From Halobacillus litoralis (lineage in GTDB: Bacteria; Bacillota; Bacilli; Bacillales; Halobacillaceae), in the NCBI RefSeq assembly GCF_009856355.1, contig NZ_WMEW01000011.1:62001-126000 (forward strand): a stretch of DNA of 64,000 nt. Direction: 5' to 3'. Every line of letters begins with the position of its first letter. Position 1 is the first letter of the stretch. Of this stretch, positions 60,631-64,000 are shown piece by piece. The notes below the pieces were generated by a model. It was not told the origin of the DNA, ran no database searches, and worked only from the letters and a program-made list of their open reading frames with translations. The position numbers were made by a program, and so were the translations under genes.

Positions 60631-60843
60631 ATGAACAAAAAGACTATTTTGATTTCAGCTATCATTTTCGCAGCTGTGACCTTAATCTTAAACAATGTCC
60701 TGCAGACGGCTGTTGGGGGATTTTTGATGACTTTAAGTTTTTCAGCATTTGTAGTGCTGATTACTGGGGCTGTTTACTACATTAGTAAGTTCTACATTAA
60801 TCAAATTCATTACAACCAAAAGAACCGGGAAAACATTAAATAA
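60631..60843 (+). CDS. Small membrane protein, unknown
   Basis: A 70-aa protein with two hydrophobic segments (about 5-22 and 30-50) and a basic polar end (NQIHYNQKNRENIK). AAAAGGGG precedes the ATG at 60631; the ORF extending upstream has no ribosome site. Confidence 0.6.
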   Translation: MNKKTILISAIIFAAVTLILNNVLQTAVGGFLMTLSFSAFVVLITGAVYYISKFYINQIHYNQKNRENIK

Positions 60844-60886
60844 TTTCGTCAACTATCCATATAAACCTTAAAGCCTTATAAAAAAG

Positions 60887-60920
60887 AAAAGCCGTCCAGT
60901 AACTGGAACGGCTTTTTTTT
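60887..60920. terminator. Bidirectional terminator
   Basis: AAAGCCGTCCAG / CTGGAACGGCTTTTTTTT between convergent genes. Confidence 0.85.
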
Positions 60921-60924
60921 GGAT

Positions 60925-61797
60925 TCAATCTTGAGCCTGTTTAAAGGATAGCAGAGTGATGGTCACCAGGATAATAACCATTCCGGCACCTTGGATGAGC
61001 GATAAACTGTCACTGAGAATAAGGACGCCGAAAATGGAGGCCGTGACCGGTTCCACCATAGCAACAATGGAAGCTGTAGTTGGAGCTGTCCGTTTAATCC
61101 CGAATACATAGAGGACGAAGGAAATGCCTGCACCAATCAATCCGAGTACGATGAACAGAGGCAGGTCCTCTGATGTAAGAACGGAAGCCGCTTCCTGAAT
61201 ATCCATATAGAAAAACAACAGGATGCTGAAAACGATGAAGGAAATCGTCAGAGTCGTTGGTGCGCTTCCTTCTGCGGCTGCTTTTTTGAAGGCGAAAATG
61301 AACAGAGCGTAGGACAGGCCTGAGCCCAGTCCAGTGAGCGCTCCGGTCAGATTGACGGATGCCCCGCTGCTGCTATAGGCTCCGGTAAGCAGTACGATCC
61401 CGATCAATACGGAAACGATACAGCCCCATTTCAGCCAGGAAGACCGTTCGATCCCTAAAAAGAAAGAAGCAAGCATCACAAACACAGGTGCGGTGTACAT
61501 GAGGGTCGCCGCTACCGCAATACTGGATGATTCTATACTAAGAAAATAAAGTGTGAAGTTCCCGGCGACGCCGACACCAGCCAGAGCTGCCCATAAAACG
61601 AGCGAATACGTGCGCGGCATATGCTGGCGGGGCTTGATGATAAACCAAATGAAAACACAGACGAGACCGACGGCTCCCCTGTAAAAGGAAATGACGCCCG
61701 GGCTCCATCCTTTATCCATTAAAATGTCCGCCACACCACCAGTCATCCCCCATAAGACAGCGGCGGTCAAAATAAATGTGACACCGATATATTTCAT
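60925..61797 (-). CDS. EamA/DMT family transporter
   Basis: A 290-aa membrane protein with ten helices and two EamA repeats (about 5-140 and 150-285). Sequences such as GVAGNFTLYFLSIESSSIAVAATLMYTAPVFV in the first and KRTAPTTASIVAMVEPVTASIFG in the second are typical. It exports amino acids, metabolites or drugs; the substrate is unknown. AGGAGG precedes the ATG at 61797. Confidence 0.9.
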   Translation of the reverse strand: MKYIGVTFILTAAVLWGMTGGVADILMDKGWSPGVISFYRGAVGLVCVFIWFIIKPRQHMPRTYSLVLWAALAGVGVAGNFTLYFLSIESSSIAVAATLMYTAPVFVMLASFFLGIERSSWLKWGCIVSVLIGIVLLTGAYSSSGASVNLTGALTGLGSGLSYALFIFAFKKAAAEGSAPTTLTISFIVFSILLFFYMDIQEAASVLTSEDLPLFIVLGLIGAGISFVLYVFGIKRTAPTTASIVAMVEPVTASIFGVLILSDSLSLIQGAGMVIILVTITLLSFKQAQD

Positions 61798-62184
61798 ATG
61801 CTTCCTCCTCTATTTACCAGATCTATTTAGGGCATATTCCATCAGGAAACCCTTATTAAACGTAGAATCATCAACAACTATAACAATCGGTATAATGGAG
61901 TAGGGACTTTGGGGGATAAAGATATTCTGAGATAACATATTGTGTTGAATTTTCAGATTTTGCAAGACGTTCAATACCTGTAACGATTTCTTTCCATGGA
62001 GGGAGAGGGTTTCTGCGACATAAAGGAGTCCTTATCGGTCCGGCGTAGATAGGGACTTTTATGAAACGAGAAGAGTTCGGCTCCCTTGTAAACAGGCAAA
62101 GAGACGACTTGGATAAAAATGGAGCGTATACATTGCAGAAATGACGCCCTTGCTGTACATTTGTGCCAAGGTGGTGGAGAATAG
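61798..62184. other. 387-base intergenic region
   Basis: No convincing gene. It contains a hairpin AGTCCTTATC / GATAGGGACTTTT at 62025-62060 and divergent promoter DNA for the transporter and rpiA genes. A 27-codon ORF at 62060 has no clear ribosome site. Confidence 0.45.
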
Positions 62185-62868
62185 ATGGATGTGAAACAGC
62201 GTTGTGCGGAGAAGGCACTGGAATACATAACCGAAGGCAGCATCATTGGGCTTGGTGGAGGAAGTACGATCAAGCACCTGATTACGCTGCTGAAAGAAAA
62301 TAAGATGTATGTAAAAGTAGTGACGCCGTCATGGGAGACGAAGCAGACCTGTAATGACGCCGGTCTGGAGGTTGTTTCCATCACAGATGTTACGAAAATC
62401 GATACGGCTTTTGACGGATGTGATCAGGTCGACCAGCAGCTTCATGCTTTGAAAAGCGGCGGAGGCATTCATACGAGGGAGAAGCTGGTCGCTGGACTTT
62501 CAGAAGAATATATCCTCCTTGTTGATGAGACAAAGGTTGTCCCGGTATTAACCTATGACCATCCGGTGGTGTTGGAAGTGCTGCCGCAGGCCCTACGTTT
62601 CGTTACCCAGCAGGTGGAATCGTTTCCTGTCCGCTCCTCTCATGTTCGTCACAGTAGTGAACAGGATGGGCCGGTACGCACAGAAAACGGGAACCTTTTA
62701 CTAGACGTTTTCATGAAAGCGGGGCAGGACAGTGCTGATCTGGAACGCCGGTTCAAAGGTGTGAACGGCGTGGTTGATTCCTCGTTGTTTACATCTGTCG
62801 TTACCAAGGTACTGGTAGCTGGAGAAACAGGAGTACAGGAAATGAATAAAGGAGGAGATGTAAGATGA
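62185..62868 (+). CDS. rpiA: Ribose-5-phosphate isomerase A, divergent
   Basis: A 227-aa RpiA homologue, which interconverts ribose-5-phosphate and ribulose-5-phosphate. Motifs: IIGLGGGSTIKHL (usually GLGTGST), FDGCDQVD (usually DGADEVD) and SGGGIHTREKLVAGL with the catalytic glutamate of REK. These substitutions suggest a divergent or specialised member. AAGGTGGTGGAG precedes the ATG. The end overlaps the Gfo/Idh/MocA gene by four bases. Confidence 0.85.
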   Translation: MDVKQRCAEKALEYITEGSIIGLGGGSTIKHLITLLKENKMYVKVVTPSWETKQTCNDAGLEVVSITDVTKIDTAFDGCDQVDQQLHALKSGGGIHTREKLVAGLSEEYILLVDETKVVPVLTYDHPVVLEVLPQALRFVTQQVESFPVRSSHVRHSSEQDGPVRTENGNLLLDVFMKAGQDSADLERRFKGVNGVVDSSLFTSVVTKVLVAGETGVQEMNKGGDVR

Positions 62869-63836
62869 GACAAGTGAATTGGGGAATTGTAGGGCCCGGC
62901 GGGATTGCCGGAAGCTTTGCCAAAGCGATCCAGGAGGTGAATGGAAGCGTATACGCGGTATGGGGCCGCAACCCTGAGAAGACTCAAGCCTTTGCTGATG
63001 AATACCAAGTCGAGCACGTCTATGAAGAAACCGCACAGCTGCTTCAGGATGACAACGTGGATGTGGTATATATAGCTACCCCGCACAGCATTCATTACCG
63101 TTATATTATGGACGCACTAAAGCACGGCAAGCACGTCTTCTGTGAAAAAGCGATTACGATGAACGGCGAGCAGCTACAGGAAATTATTGATTTTGCAGAA
63201 GCTGAAAACCTCATCGTTGCTGAAGCGATGACGCTGTACCATATGCCTTTGTATCAGAAGCTTGCTGACCTGATTCAAGCAGGGAAAATCGGGAAGGTGA
63301 ACATGGTCAACGTGACATTTGGAAGCTGTAAGGAGGATGATCCATCCAACCGCTTCATCAACCCGGATCTGGCCGGCGGCGGAATGCTGGATATCGGCAC
63401 CTATGCGCTGTCGTTTGTCCGTTTCTTCCTGTCCAGCCAGCCGACAGAGCTTCATACGACCGTGAAAAAATATCAGACGGGCGTCGATGAACAGTCCGGC
63501 ATCGTCATGAAGAATGATGATGACGAAATGGCCGTCGTCTCCCTTGCGATGCGTGCGAAGATGCCGAAGCGCGGGATTATCGCTGGTGATGAAGGCTTCA
63601 TTACCGTGGATGATTTCCCGAGAGCCGAAAAAGCGACCATCACCTATACAGCAGATGGCTCCGTTGAAACGATCGAGGCCGGTGATACGAAGCAGGCCCT
63701 GCAGTATGAGGTCGAGGCCATGAACCGTTTGATACTGGAAAAAGGGGACAACTGGACCCTTCCGCTTTCCCGCCAGGTGATGGCGTTAATGGATGAAGCC
63801 CGCCAGCAGTGGGAGTTAACGTACGACTTTGAATAA
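62865..63836 (+). CDS. Gfo/Idh/MocA family oxidoreductase
   Basis: A 323-aa NAD(P)-dependent sugar dehydrogenase-like protein. The nucleotide motif is GIVGPGGIAGSFAKAI (residues 7-22), the conserved catalytic lysine is in EKAITMN, and C-terminal motifs LAGGGMLDIGTYALSFVRFF are typical. ATGA overlap with the rpiA stop means translational coupling. Together the two may handle a sugar or sugar phosphate, such as an inositol or pentose derivative. Confidence 0.88.
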   Translation: MRQVNWGIVGPGGIAGSFAKAIQEVNGSVYAVWGRNPEKTQAFADEYQVEHVYEETAQLLQDDNVDVVYIATPHSIHYRYIMDALKHGKHVFCEKAITMNGEQLQEIIDFAEAENLIVAEAMTLYHMPLYQKLADLIQAGKIGKVNMVNVTFGSCKEDDPSNRFINPDLAGGGMLDIGTYALSFVRFFLSSQPTELHTTVKKYQTGVDEQSGIVMKNDDDEMAVVSLAMRAKMPKRGIIAGDEGFITVDDFPRAEKATITYTADGSVETIEAGDTKQALQYEVEAMNRLILEKGDNWTLPLSRQVMALMDEARQQWELTYDFE

Positions 63837-63838
63837 AG

Positions 63839-63877
63839 GAAAAAGGCAGCGCTCCACGTGGAGCGCTGCCTTTTTAT
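63839..63877. terminator. Bidirectional terminator, perfect palindrome
   Basis: AAAAGGCAGCGCTCC and its complement around ACGT, ending with TTTTTA. Confidence 0.95.
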
Positions 63878-63879
63878 GA

Positions 63880-64000
63880 TCAGTACGCGTCAAACAAATC
63901 CTGCTGATCCGGAATGTTTTCGAGGTAGGTGATTTCCCCATTTTCATTGAGCATCGCCTTGTCGATGCCGGTCTGGGTGTAGACTTTGCCGGAAGCGAGT
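63880..64000 (-). CDS. 3' end of an unidentified gene (partial)
   Basis: Minus-strand reading from the window edge gives 39 in-frame codons with sense (GKVYTQTGIDKAMLNENG, EITYLENIPDQQDLFDAY) ending at TGA. The start lies beyond the window. The fragment does not allow a family call; the terminator at 63839 follows the stop. Confidence 0.6.
   Translation of the reverse strand, partial: LASGKVYTQTGIDKAMLNENGEITYLENIPDQQDLFDAY

Noticed and set aside
1..64000. CRISPR arrays, tRNA or rRNA genes, prophage
   Set aside because: No regularly spaced direct repeats, no tRNA cloverleaf or rRNA stretches, and no phage structural genes were recognised by eye.

Overview
The window looks like chromosomal DNA of a low- to mid-GC Bacillaceae bacterium, probably a salt-tolerant relative of Halobacillus or Bacillus. 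The reasons are strong AGGAGG-type ribosome binding sites, frequent GTG and TTG starts, Firmicute-type Rho-independent terminators after most genes, Bacillus-type families (YfkAB, YflT, ThiT, YjbQ, four-helix copper protein, DUF2200) and rather acidic proteins. The genus is inference. No rRNA, tRNA, CRISPR array, intact insertion sequence or prophage was seen.

Layout: 0-5 kb holds an Rrf2 regulator, a frameshifted winged-helix gene and a siderophore-type iron importer (binding lipoprotein plus fused double permease, candidate Fur box, no ATPase nearby). 4.8-6.3 kb holds dapF and a YjbQ-family gene. A compact locus at 6.4-6.8 kb reads as a type I toxin-antitoxin pair: a 34-aa holin-like peptide and a convergent antisense RNA sharing one bidirectional terminator. 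6.9-25 kb is mostly housekeeping and stress genes: a YeeE/YedE transporter, GNAT, 3D-domain protein, zinc-ribbon membrane protein with an HtrA-like protease, amine oxidase, SIMPL protein, ZIP transporter, a truncated YgjP-like protein, radical SAM YfkAB, SDR plus carboxylesterase, TPP riboswitch with thiT, a phospholipase D-like protein, YflT, DUF1028 and a copper-binding bundle protein.

25.4-30.5 kb is a metalloid/thiol module: thioredoxin divergent from arsD, arsA, an IscA-like protein and a CoA-disulfide reductase with a rhodanese tail. There is no arsB, acr3, arsC or arsR in the window. 30.6-35.7 kb is rich in very small membrane proteins, one of them frameshifted at a G tract, between an LD-carboxypeptidase, a phosphatase, two GNATs and a repeat element bounded by inverted ends.

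35.9-46.5 kb holds an aldehyde dehydrogenase, a candidate small RNA, and an IclR-led peptide operon (DppD, DppF, M19-like dipeptidase, DppA, DppB, DppC, prolyl-aminopeptidase-like hydrolase), which reads as uptake plus intracellular hydrolysis of peptides. 46.7-64 kb contains a PH-domain protein pair, a PRISE-like reductase, an XRE regulator with a membrane partner, a beta-lactamase-fold hydrolase, an iron-type alcohol dehydrogenase, DinB, DUF2254, an M3 oligoendopeptidase, HAD phosphatase, several small membrane proteins, an FMN-binding protein, an EamA exporter, a divergent RpiA with a Gfo/Idh/MocA dehydrogenase, and the 3' end of a gene leaving the window.
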